A stretch of 64,000 bases of DNA from Pterobdella sp. o SKG-2022 (taxonomy: Eukaryota; Annelida; Clitellata; Hirudinida; Piscicolidae). The number at the start of each line of letters is the position of its first letter. Positions within the stretch are counted from its first letter, which is position 1. Shown here piece by piece: positions 22,301 to 36,000 of the stretch. The notes below the pieces were generated by a model. It saw only the letters and a program-made list of their open reading frames with translations, made no database searches and had not been told where the DNA came from. The stretch is taken from NCBI GenBank assembly GCA_964035795.1, contig OZ038320.1:14742030-14806029 (forward strand). Reading direction: 5' to 3'. A program made the translations under genes and the position numbers.

Positions 22301-25300
22301 TTTCATAGCCAATATTTTACTAAATATAGAGGTTGATGACGATTATTAAAGATTTTTTCAATCACTTTTTAACTCTACATTCAATAAGTTTTTTAATTTA
22401 AAAATATTTTTTCTAATAAGAACTTAATAAATCTTATATAATTTTATTATAGTTAGCGTCTTTCTCAAAGGGTTACTGACTTCTTTCCATGACCTAACCC
22501 TTCCGTTTTATCTCATTATAGGCATCTTCAAACACTTAACCAAGACCACGACAGAGGTTTTCTATCATACTTTTTCATGCTACTACCATTAATTTCGAAA
22601 TTTCATGCTTGCTCCAAACAATCTTCATCCTTTTTACTTACAACTTGACCCAACCATCTCAAACTCGCTTGATTCACAATCTCAACAACTACTTTGTACT
22701 CACCCCATCAGCCAGCTGAACACCACACATCATCCCATGTATCCGTCTTTATTCTCTTTTCAGCATATCCTCTTTTGGCAAAATTTTTTCATCAAATTTA
22801 CCGAGCCATATGGAATGACAGGCCTCACAGTTATAAGTTTGACTAAATATTCCATGTGTGCCTTTTACCGCTTAACAAAGACAAACTGTTGAATGCCTTT
22901 TAGCCTAGCCTTACTCTTCGTATAACAGCTTCCTCCACCACCTTTTATAATGTCTCCTAGATTAAAATATTATATCTTTATATTTGTATTCTCAGAGGAA
23001 TTTAGACAGTAAAAACGGTTAAAAAATTTGTCCTTAATTAAAAGAAAGTTTTCAAATTACTATATAAATGATGAATTTTAAAAATTTTTTAAAAAATAAA
23101 ATTCAAAAAGTTGTTTTTAATTTGCTGGTATCGTTGTCATTTTATAAATTACTCTATTATAGTATCAATAATTTAAGCCGACCGCTGTCAACCCCAGTTA
23201 CTGGTATATGTACAGCACTATAAAATTTTTGGATTTATTAACAGTGATAAAATTTTAAATTGAAATTTTTTTTTACTTCATTACAAAAATTTAAAAAGTG
23301 ATCCAAAGATCATATAGTGTTATTAATTCAAAAATATTATATTAACAGCAAGCAAAGCAAAAGATGAACATTCAAGGACAACCTCAATCATTCATAAGTC
23401 CTATCCAGTCATTCAGGGTTTTGGTTTCTAATCTAGGGCCTAATGTCTCGTTTGAAGATGTTGAGGTTAGCTTATATATATAAATAAATAAATATATATA
23501 TATATATTTATTTATTTGTTATTGCTCCTGAAGCACCTATTACTACCGGAATTTCTGTTGTTTTCATCTTCCATAACCTGGATAATTCTCTAGCCAATTC
23601 TTGAATATCTCCTGGTATAGCTATGTCTACGGTATAACATTCTTTCAGATCTTCCTTTACGACAACTATGTCTGGGCGTCTTGCCTTGATTAATTTGTTA
23701 ACATAAGTGTTAAAATCCCATAATATTTTAACTTTTTCGTTTTCCATAACAGCTTCAGTTTTGTGCTCATACAAATGTTTCGAATGTGGAAGCTTGCTTG
23801 TTTTTAAGATGCTCCAATGAACCGCTGTTGCGACTTTATTATGCCTTTTTTTGTATTCGTTTTGTGCCAACTTGCTACATTCGCTAACTAAATGAGTTAC
23901 GGTTTCATCTTTTTTTTTGCACATCCAACACTTGGCTGATTCTCAACTGCATTCGATTCTTGCTTTACGATAATTAGTTCCAAAAGCTTGATCTTGAGCT
24001 GCTATAAGCAGACTTTCTGTTTGACGTTTTAGACATCCTCTTTTGAGCCATTGCCAAAGCGAAATCTTCAACTTGCCTTGTAAATTATCAGTGCATATCT
24101 TATTCGTCCATTTTTATTTTTTTCTTATTTCTGTTCTACTTTGGATTCGGATTTTGAACATTCTTTATTAATCTAAGTATTTCTTAAATTGATGACATAA
24201 CTTCGTTTGAATTATTTAAAATATAGAAATTGATGCTATGTTCTTCATATGCTATGGTATCTTCAATACTCATCAGACCTCTTCCTCCATCTTTTCTATG
24301 TACATATAACTTGTCTACATCAGCTTTTGGGTGCAAAGCTTTGTATACTGTCATCACCTTCCTAGTTTTGCGGTCGATGTTTTGGAGCTCTTGTTTAGTC
24401 CAATCTATAATTCCAGCACTATATCTGAAAATGGATACCGCCCATGTATTAATAGCTCTTGTTAGATTTTCTGCGTTAAATTTTGATTTCAAAATATTTT
24501 TTAATCTCCTTTTATATTCACTAGTTACTTGCTCTTTCATTTCAGTGTTTTTGATATTCTCTGTTTCTAGCATTCCTAAATATTTATAGCTAGTATTTTC
24601 ATCTAGGGATTTGATAATTTCATCGTTTGAGAGCACTAAATCGTTGTTGTCTTTATCTAACTTTCCTCTTCTGAGCACTACAGTGGAACATTTATCTATT
24701 CCAAATTCCATGCATATATCTTTACTGAATATTCTTACGGTATTCATTAAAGAATCAATTTCTTTCTTATTTTTTCCCGAAAGTTTTACGTCATCCATAT
24801 ATAGTAAGTGGTTTATTTTTTTTTTGTCTTATATATAACCTGAATTAGCTTTTCTTAGTATAAGAGACAAAGGTATCATCGCCATAAAAAATAGAAGAGG
24901 TGGTAAATTATCATCTTGAAAAATTCAATTTTTAATATTTACTTCTCCCAATTTTTTTTCGCCGTTTTCTAAAACTGTTCTCCAAGTTTACATGATTCTA
25001 AGAAGAAATATTCTCAATTTTTCTTTGATTTTGAAAATTTTAAGACATTCGTTGATCCATGTATAAGGTACCATGTCATAAGCTTTTCGATAATCCTCTT
25101 ACCTGGTTTATACACTTTTTATCATGTTTATACTTTTCTTTTAAATACTCATGGACTGTATATATATTTCGTTTACTTTCTTCTAATCTTTGTAAATCTT
25201 TACGGCAATCTTTTACTCTATTTTCTAATCTAGTTTTCCATGGAGGATCTTTATCACCATTATAACTATTTTTTGTTACCCCTAATTCATAAGTTATTAT

Positions 25301-26983
25301 TTTAGCACCAGCAAGTATTAAAATATTGGTTCCTCTTAATGTTTTACCCGGTATTAAATTTATTATTTCATTTATTTTATCGGTCTTCTCTTTTATCATT
25401 TTATTTGGAATATACTTTATGTTTTTTGAAACACATTTACCTTCAATTAAAATCTGATTATATGTATGTTTGATATTTTCAACAAGTGTCTCTTGTTCAG
25501 TAGTAAGCTCTACATTATCATCATCATGTTTAGCACAATTAACCCTTAGTTTATCAAATTGTTGATCAACATTTTGATTAACTTTTTCTCAATTTTTCTC
25601 ATCTATATCTTCTTCTTTCGGTTCAATATCACCCTTCAACACTCTTCTCTCTATCTCCTCTAACTCAAACTTCGAAAGAAGCCCATGCAATCTTATCATT
25701 CTTGCTTGAGCAGCAAGTCTTTGTCCAGTAAAATTTCATCTTCCACTTTGTTCCTCCTACCAGTGACCCATTCTTTTAATATATTCTCTACTTGAACCAT
25801 TTCTAGACCAGAAATAACATTCTATAACCTTTATATTGTCTAGCCTGCTCCAATTTTTTCGTTTATTAGTGTTAGTATTTGTATTGTTAATTTTATTAAC
25901 CGAAGCATCACTATTATTGTTATTATTAATTACATTACTGTTATCATAGTTAATATTAGAAACGAAATTATTAGTAGATTTAGTAACACAATCTTCATTT
26001 TCCTGCTAAGAGTCTTTTTCACCAGTAATAGCATAATGACCTGCTTCTGCCTGGTAATCCACAGAAGACCTGCCGGGCGCGACAACGGCCAAAGACTGCT
26101 GGAACTGTGCTCAAATGCTGGAAGAAGGTGAAGTACCCCAAGATATGAGGGACGCCAACATCATCATTCTCTATAAGAACAAGGGGGACCGCAGTGACTA
26201 CAATAATTACAGAGGCATTTCACTCTTGAGCATCGTTGGCAAGCTGTTTGCACGGATCATCCTGCAGCGACTTCAAGTACTGGCAGAGAGAATACACTCG
26301 GAATCGCAATATGGTTTCAGGTCAAAAAGGTCGACTGTTGACATGATTTTCTCTTTACGCCAGCTACAAAAAAATGCCGAGAGCAAACCAACCACTGTAC
26401 CTTTCCTTAATTGACTAAAGCGTTTGACCTAGTCAGTAGAGATGGTCTCTTTAAAATGCTGCCCACCAAAGCTGTTGAGTCAGATTAGGTCCATTCATGA
26501 TGGCATGCTGAGTACCGTACATTTCGTCGGTGACATCTCAAGTGCATTTAGAGTTAAGGGCGGTGTGAAACAAGGTTGCGTACTTGCACCCACCCTCTTT
26601 GGCATCTTCGTTGCTTTGCTACTGAAGCACGCATTTGGAACATCAAGCGACGGTGTCTACCTCCACACAAGAACAGATTGCCGCCTCTTCAACATCGCTA
26701 GTCTACGCTCCAACCAAATCTACAGTATTCAAGGGACTGTCCTATTGTGAAGGGAAAATGGCTGCACAAGCAGCAGTTAAAAGACTTCAGAGAAAAGCCA
26801 CCCATCCGTCGAACATCAACACAACGCACTGATTTTCACCTGCCTAAACTGTGGCCGACACTGAAAATCAAAGATTGGTCTCTACAGCCACAACAGGCAG
26901 TGCACGACAAGTTCTTCAACAGGCGCAATTCCATAGTCTACGACTGAAGAATGCCCTATAAATAAATAAATAAAAATATATAA

Positions 26984-27017
<34 letters not shown>

Positions 27018-27020
27018 ATC

Positions 27021-27051
<31 letters not shown>

Positions 27052-30000
27052 TTATTCATATCACATTTCTATTGATTTGAATGAATTCAATTATTGCATC
27101 AGGAGTTATTTGGTTCATGCGGTGCAATGAGAAAAGTTAAAATGCTCAAGTCTGGAGTAGCAGAGGTAATTTGAACATCTGATATTATTTTCTCTTGTTA
27201 TTTTTCCTAACAATAACATTATACAGGTTTTGATACAAAATACGCATGCATATCTGTTTTTTTTTTAAACTTTTCTTATGCAGGCACATTAAAACAATAA
27301 TTGGTTACAAAAATTCAACTTAATCCTCTATTTGTCAAGCGCTTTTTTTTAGTAAAATTCATTTTAGAGAAATTTCTGTGGGTAACTGTTGGCCCAACAC
27401 GAGACTTATCTTATCTTTATTATTATATGAAATCTATCAAACAGTTTGCCGAGAAAATTTTAGTAAAACGGGTCATAACTAATGACCAGAGTCTTACTAA
27501 GTTTGCCTAAAGCTCCAGAACTTTCCTCAAAATTCTTGCGGTACCGAGTAATGCCGCCTTTTGCAACTCTCCCATATTTGTTTTAATTTCTAATTGGTGG
27601 AGAAAGCCTATGAAGTTCTTGCTTATACTTCCAAGGACTCCAATTACAATCGGTACCACATGCACTTTCTTTTGCTGTCATAGTCTGCTAACTTCTCTTC
27701 GCAGATCCTGATACTTATCAATTTTTTCTTTTTCTTTTTCATTGATTCTGCAGTCTCCAGGTACAACAACAACCACAATCAAGCATTTTTTCTCCTTTTT
27801 GTTTAAAACGCCAATGTCAGATCGACGGGCATCTATCATATTGTCACATTGTATATTGAAGTCCCATAGCAACTTTATGTCATCATCAACTGAGAAAGAA
27901 GTTGGTACCAGAAAGGTTGGTTCAGGCAGTAATGCCGATGTACAAAGGAGCAAAAACGCGGGTTAAGGTTGGAGGTGGACATTCGGAAGAATTTGATGTT
28001 GGTGTAGGTGTCCATCAAGGATCGGTTCTCTCACCGTTTTTGTTTTCAATAGTGCTAGACGTATTGTCGGAAGACGGAAAAAAAGGCGCTTTATATGAAC
28101 TGCTTTGTGCAGATAATTTGGTCTTGATGGCAGAGACTATGGAAGAACTAGAAGTACAATTCATCTGTTGGAAGGCAGCCTTCGAAGGGAAAGGATTGAA
28201 GGTTAGTCTGGGTAAAACAAAAGTCATGGAGAGTAGTGGTGGTGGTTGGGTTGTTGTCTTGGCTAAGATTGATTCATGTGGTGTGTGTGGTAAGAGGGCT
28301 AAGGTAAATTGTGTGAGGTGCAAGACATGTAAGAAGTGGATTCATGCGCGGTGTGCTAGGGTAAAGAGAGTTTCTCGTAGGATGAATGGAAATTTTGAAT
28401 GTATGGTTTGTATGAATGATGCAAATGTGCAATGTAAGAATGCTTCACATGGTTGTTTAGGTGAGTTGGAGAGGGTAAATAGTTATTGTTATTTAGGAGA
28501 CAATGTGAATGGTGGAGGAGGAAGTGAGCTAGCTGTTACACGAAGGATCGGGCTGGGCTGGAAGGTATTCAACATTGTGTCTTCTATGTTATGTGGTAAA
28601 AGACACACATGGAATATTAAAGGACAAATTTATAGGACATGTGTAAAGCCTGTCATGACATGGCTCGGAAACCTGGGTAGTAAGATCTGTTGAAGAGAGT
28701 ATTTTGAGGAGAGCAGAAAAGCGGATGCTTCGAATGATGTGTGGTATGCAGCTAGCTGATGGTGTGAGTAAAAAGGAGTTGCTGGTTAGATTGGAGTCGG
28801 ATAGTACGATCGTTGAAGTGGTGAGGCAAGGGAGTTTGAGATTGCTGGGGCATGTAGTTAGGAAAAGGGATGAAGATTGTGTAAAGCAGGAATGGAGGTT
28901 TGAGGCTGAAGGTAGTAGAGGAAGGGGAAGACCAAGGTTAACCTGGAAAGGGATGATGGAAAACCTTTGTCGTGGGCCTGGACTAGTTTTTGAAGATTGC
29001 TATGACAGGGTGATATGGAGGGAGAGGGTTGGATCATGGAAAGAAGTCAGTGACCCCTTAGAAAAGGGAAAGATGCTGACTATAATAAAATGATGATGAT
29101 GATGATGAGGGTGCTGTGTTGACACAGCGACGTTGGAGGGTTTCCGTTACTTCTTTGGCTCTACCCCGAAATGTTCCAAATTGGTTGTACCAAGTCTAAA
29201 TTTGATTCTGTTTGTATTTTTTCTTGCAATCTGAATCAGCCCTGCGGAGCCACTGTTCGTACCTGTCACACATGTCTGGGGTTGCATCTGTGCCCTCCCC
29301 ATCGCAGATCGAAGCTCGAGAGGTACCCTTCTATTCGCTCAATAATGTTTGAAAATGACAAAAATTTTACGAGAGAATGCTCTTCCTTTCCTCAACTAGC
29401 TCATTAGACGCAGCTAGGACCACGAGAAGGAAGAAATTCTTGGGCATGACATTAAAACGCCCTAGCGTTTAAGCTTGCTAGTTGGTGGGGCTGCTACCAA
29501 AAAATCTAAACAACTTTTCTCTGTTCTCTAGTAATTCTTTGGCTTACTAATTTTATCTTGTTCAAAATAATTTTTTGTGGAGAACCCCACACAGACTGTT
29601 CTATCAGTCTGCTCTCATCAGGCTAGGTTCCCAAGACAATAATATGCAAAGAAACATCTTAGGACCAGCCTTAACAGCCTGATGATAAAGCTAGTGTACG
29701 TTCCTAACCTACATGGAGGTAATGAAAAAAAAGAAGGAAGAAGTCGCCAACTGTTGACAGACGCTCACGTCTAACCCGCCATAAATCGCTAGATCCCAGC
29801 ATACATGCATGGTTTTAGAAGAAGATTGCTTGCCACGTACTGTACACAATTATTATACATTTTTCACAGAACATTCTTATATTATTGAGTGAAAATAATT
29901 TTCAATTCTCGAAAACTAGCAGTTTGAACATTCCAGCAATAGGGATGATTATACTTGCTAAGATTTATTATAATTAAGAATTATTTATATGATATAAAAT

Positions 30001-33000
30001 ATTTATTGAACTTGGGTATACAAAATTTAGTGTATAAAATTATAATATTATAAATTTTTTGAAAGTTTATTTTCTTACTTTTCCTATAATATACATTAGT
30101 CTAAGCTAATATGATATAGTTGTAAGCAATCACCATGTTTACCGCAGGTGTTTTATATAACAAAAGAAAGTGCTTATGCTGCCGTTGAAGAATACCATAA
30201 CAGAGAACTTGATGGTAAAAGAATATATATATATATATATCAAATAGTTTTTGTTAATAGGCTAATTTAGTTAATCATATATATATATATATCTATATGG
30301 ATTTTTTTTTATAGATCAAAGTTCAAATCTGAATTTGAAGTGACACCTAAGATTTTGAACTTGGAAGATATAGCAAGTGTTACCACAGAAGGGAGATTGT
30401 ATTTTGCTAAAAGACGAGAGCTGTCGACAAAAATCACTTCACTCTTAGTAGGGTTTAGTTTCAGTTGGTTTTGAGAAAACCAAGAGTTTAGAACGGAAAG
30501 ACAACTGGATAATTTAAGGAGAGTGGGGTTAGGAGCTGGTTGAAAGACTCCGGTGAAAAGAGTGATGTCATCAGCGAACTGGTGAAAAAGCAAGTCGTGC
30601 TGTACAATAATGCTACACATGAGAGAAGAGAATTGGTCCCAGAAAAGAGTCCTGCGGCACGCCTGAGTTGAGTGATGTAAGAGAAGAAAAGAAATTGTCC
30701 ATTTTAACGAACTGAGAACGTTGAGAGAGGTAAGAGCGAAACCAAGAAAGAGCGAGGTCAGAAATATTGAAGTGTCTATTCAAAATATCAATTAAGATAT
30801 TGTGATCGAGAGTGTCAAAAGCAGCAGAAAGGTCTAGCGAAACCAAAACATCCGCATGTCCAGTAGCGCAGATGTTACGAAGACTGTCAGTAATGCGTAG
30901 GAGTGTGGTTTCTGTTGAGTGGTGCTTGCAATATGCTGATTGAAAAAGATTAAAAGTAGAAGATCGACTTGGTAAGCTTGGAAATTATTGGAGCAGAGGG
31001 TTGAAAAACGTTTAAAGTGGTTGTGGGGATTAAGTCTAATGGAGAAGATTTGTTAGGTAAAGAGCGAATGAGCTTCAATACTGACAAAGGAAAAATAAAA
31101 GAGTGGTGTTTAATTGCCTGGTAGAATAGGGTCTGTGCAGCGCGAAATGGACGTTGGCAAAGATTTTCTTTTTAAAAAAGCTACTAAGGTATTCACAAGA
31201 TTGATAGTTTCTGAAGAAATTCGGGGCGGAGAAGGAGGGGATCTATATAGGATGGAGTTGGCAGTTTTCCAAAAGACTTTCGAGTTTGGTTTGACAGATG
31301 CAAGCACGTTGTTAAAATAATCAGCACGGGATTTAAAGATGAGAGTGCGAGCAGTCTCACGAGATTCCTTGAGAGCAGCAAGAAGACTGGCTGGAACAGA
31401 CTTGGAAAACCTTAGCAATAAGGAAATTTTTCTTTAAAGTTTTCGACTTTTTCTTTTGGTGGCAATGGCGTCAGTGGATAGCTTGTGCTGGGAGTGACTG
31501 CTGGGGCGAAAGGGGGCATGGTAGTCGATAAGGGATTGAAAGGAATTTTTCATTGTTGTAAGAAAATTTTCAACTGGAACATCAGAAAGGTTAGTTAATA
31601 TATTATGGATATGTCTGAGATCTTTCTCGAAGACAGCATCTTCAAAATTTTCAAAGAAGCGGGAAATTACAATGCGAGGGGGAAGGGAAGGAGGAGCGAG
31701 GTTGAGACTGCATAAAATGAGACGATGCTCGGAATCAAAATTTTTTTTGCCGATGTCTTGTATAAGACAACTGTTAGGTTTTGGAGTAATGATGAGGTCA
31801 AGGATGTTTCCAAGTCTGTGGGTGGGGAAGTCTATGTGCTGGATTAGCTCGAGTTCATGTAAAAGAGTACAGCGGGTTGTCGTGAGATGTATAATTTGGG
31901 GTGTTGAGATCACCAGCCAATATAAAATTTGAAGAAAGAGAATAAAAGAAATAGAGATGAGACCTGAGCTCGCAGATGAAATTACCGGTGTTTGGATGAC
32001 GGTAGATCACCGATAGGAACAAACAGTGTGACGAAAAAGACACTTTGGCTGTCAATGATTCAAAAGAAGAATGAGACGGGGATTTAATGACATCCAATCT
32101 AATGGAGTTTCTGGAAATTACAAAAACACCTCCGCCTCGTTTGCCGATGGATCGGTGAGAGTGCAGGACATGAAAGCCATGGGACACTATGTCATATTTT
32201 GTGACATTGTCTGGGTTTTCAGGGATCCAAGTTTCCGTCAAAGCAATAATGTCGAGTTTAAAAGAAAGGATAGTATCAGGTATAATAGAAGACTTACTAC
32301 GAGTAGACCTAGGATTGAGGAGAGCGAATTCAGTAGACAAAGGTACATTGTGGACTTTAGGATGAGAGGCTAACCGTCATTGCCACGCAGTGCGGCCCAT
32401 TTTGAGTCGCACTTGCTGCTGAAAAATCGGGCAGCTAGAAGAAGAGGTGGTGTGGTTTTGACTGGGTCGATTCAACCTGGATCAAGGAACGCAGATAGGT
32501 GAAGTAATCTTTGGGCAGTTAGTAGCGGGATGATTGCCACCACAGTGCTCGCAAGAAGCAGGATTGGAGCACTTAGAGCTATTGTGGCCGTAAGTTTGGC
32601 AGTTTTGACACCTTGTGGGAACTATACGAGTGCGGAATTAAAACTTGCCAAAAGGAAGTTTGAGAGTTTTAGATTGGCTAATGGACGGAAAGACTGAGCT
32701 AGAGATTTGTATAAGCCAATCGCGTTTTAAGGAATTAATGAAATTGGCTTTATGATTAAAAACAAAAATTGAGTCAGTACAGTGCAAAGAGTTTTTTAAG
32801 GACGATTCAATTTCATTTTTCGTAATCCATGACGGCAACCCAAAAAGGGTTATAGTGGGGTTAAGAAGGGCTGGCGTTTTGAAGGTAATGTCAGAAATTT
32901 CTTCAAGAAAATTCACAAAAGCTTTGAGGGAGTCAGCAGTATCAGTTCCCCACACTACTGAGTTAACTGACTCAGAAAGCCGTCGTGTCGTGGAAGAGAC

Positions 33001-36000
33001 TTGTGATTTGCTGGCATTAATGCATGCTATAAACCTTCTACAAAGCTCATCAGAAGACTCACTTGAGGTGGAAATTATTTTAACCAGGTATTTAACCATT
33101 AGGGTTATCTTATGATTTGGTTGAGAGATCTAAGGAGGATTAGCAGGAGTAGAAGTTGTGGATGAATTTGGTTGTGACTTAAGAATAGAAGCAAAAGTAG
33201 AAAAAATTAAGAGGATGATGGATTCATTCTTGAATTGAGAGATGAAATTGTTGTAGTGGTTTTAAGTGAAGTAGTTGAGAATGTTGAGTTGGTCACAGTT
33301 GTTGAAAATGAAATGATCGAAGAAGTTGAAGACAAAGATGAAGTTGAGGATGAAGTTGTTGAAAGAATTGAAGGGGTTGAAGATGATGTAGAAAGAGTTG
33401 AAGGGGTTGAGGAAGATGTTGAAAGAATCGAAGGGGTTGAAGATGATGTTGAAAGAGTTGAAGGGGTTAAAAATGATTTTGTTGAGTGAGTCGAAAGGGA
33501 TGGATGTGAAGAAGTTGTAAAGGATGATGTTGGCAGATAATCTTCACATTGCCGATAATGTTCTGCCAAAATCCCAGTGTGGCTTAGAAGTGGTCAAGGA
33601 ACAGTTGATATGATATTTACAATCAGACAACTGCAAGAAAAATGTCAGGAACAACGCAAAGATCTTTTTCAAGTGTTCATTGACCTCACTAAGGCCTTTG
33701 ACACAGTGAACCGTAAAGCTCTTTGATTGATTCTTGGAAAGTTAGGCTGTCCAAGAAGTTGATTTCTATCTTAAAACGTTTTCACCACGATATGAAAACT
33801 ACGCTAAATATCGGGGGCAAACTTGCAGAACCTTTCAACGGTGTCAAACAGGGAGAGACACTAGCTCCAACACTATTTGTGCTTCAATTAGCTTTCAAGG
33901 ACAGTAGCGAAGGTGTTTACATTTACTATCGAACCACTCGTAAGCTTTTTAACATCAAACGCTTCACTGCCAGAACCAAAACAATGATGAGCGTGATACG
34001 TGAATTGTCACATAGTCAGTGTATATAAGGTTAAAGGTGGTGCTTTAAACAGGTCTAACTATAAAGGTTTGAAGTTAATTGATCAGGCTATGAAGGTTTT
34101 GGAGCGCGCAGTGGAAGGTTTTATTAGACAGAGGGTGGTGATTAATGATATGCAATGTGGTTTTATGCAAGGTCGGGGTACAACTGATGCCATATTTATC
34201 CTCCGTCAGTTACAAGAAAAGCATCTGGTTGCTGGTAAGCTCCTCTACTTAGCATTCATTGATCTGGGGAAAGCCTTTGACAGAGTGCCACGAAAAGTGA
34301 TTTGGTGGAGTATGCGTAAATTGAAAATTGATGAATGGCTTGTGAGAATTGTACAATCCGTGTACAAGGAAGTGAGAAGTAGGGTGAGAGTTGGCGATGA
34401 GTATAGCAACTCGTTTGATGTTCGGATAGGTGTACATCAAGGTTCTGTTCTTAGTCCATTACTTTTTTTTATTGTGCTCGAAGCTTTATCTATGGAGTTT
34501 TGTACAGGTTGCCCTTAGGAGATCTTGTATGCTGACGACTTAATGGTAAGTGCTCTTTCCATGGATGAACTATCAGTGAAGTTGAGAACATGGAGATCGG
34601 AGATGGAGAAAAAGGGGTTGAGGGTGAATATGGGTAAGACAAAGCTAATGGTTTCTAGTTCGAACCTTGATGTGTTGAAAAAATCTGGGAAGTATCCTTG
34701 TGGTGTATGCCAAGCAGGTGTGGGTAGAAATGCTATTCAGTGTAAAGGCTGCAGGCAATGGGTACACAAGAAATGCAGCGGCATAAAAGGCCTTCTAACT
34801 TCCGATCTTAACTTCCGATGTGCTCGTTGCCTTGGTACAGCACGGTCTGGGAGATTAGTGAAGAAAGTGATGATTGGTGATGAAAAACTGGAAGTTGTCC
34901 CAGAGTTCTGCTATCTTGGAGACATGTTATCTGCAGGTGTTGGATGTGAACTTGCTTCAATAACACGTTGTAAGTGTGCCTGGGCTAAATTTCGCCAACT
35001 TCTTCCACTCCTTGCTAATCGTCATTTATCATTATTGACCAGAGACCGTGTTTATTCAACCTGCGTCAAAAGAGCTATGTTACATGCTGCTGAAACATGG
35101 CCTGTAACAGTTTTCACATTGAACCGCCTTAGACGAAAAGACCTTGCCATGATTCGCTGGATGTGCAACATCAAAACGAATGATAACGTTTGCTCTCACT
35201 CACTTCTTTCAAAACTTGGCATTTGGGATGTTGAGGTAGTTCTTTGTACAAGCAGGATGAGGTGGTTTGGACATGTAGAGCGTAGCGCGGGTTGGATTTC
35301 TCAGGTGCGAAGTTTGGATTTAGATACTTGCATGAAGCCTGGTGGCCCAAAAAGACTTGGAATGAGCTCATATTGAATGATAAAAGAAAGCTTGACATGG
35401 TTTGTGCAGATCCACTCGATCGTTCCGAATGGAAAGGCCGACTTCGAGATAGAACTTTCAGAAAGCCCAACCCTTGGTAAAGGAAAACGGGCTATAAAAA
35501 GGATTTGATTGATTATATATATATATATTCATTATCTGAAAGTCATGTTTAATATAATGAAAAAAAATTGAATATTCATAACAACCATACTCCACAACGA
35601 TATAGTAACTTTGCAAAAGGAAATAAAAAAGGCAAAAAATTGCAACAACTACCTAGATATTTCCCTCCTATTTGTAGCAGGAGCGTGCCTAGCAAAGAAA
35701 ATACTCAAGCGCTTTGTAACTAATTTAAGTGAAAACGCTCTACCAGAAGGCCATTCTGGATTTAGAGTAGGTCGTGATTAAGGGTAAATCAGGCCATCTT
35801 CATTATAGTCGAAATAAAACCGGCTTCAAAATCCTCTTACCTAAGTGTAAAATTTTCATATATTAAAAACATTATTAATCCATATTGACCAGTTGTATTA
35901 TAAATTTTTGTTTCTCACTTGTTTGTTTCATGAGTTAATGCTGATGATATTTAATTAATTTTTTACGCTTTAGTACTTAATTGGAGCTATATGTTTTTTT

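Noticed and set aside
26956..27055. CRISPR-like regular repeats
   Set aside because: Simple TA and TATC runs without spacers, in a eukaryotic intron.
31672..31932. Plus-strand frames in 31.1-33.1 kb
   Set aside because: All are antisense shadows of the CR1-like LINE ORFs on the minus strand.
33235..33489. Acidic plus-strand frame of Glu-Gly-Val-Asp repeats
   Set aside because: It is the antisense of the Ser/Thr-rich minisatellite of the CR1-like ORF1; the minus strand fits the element.
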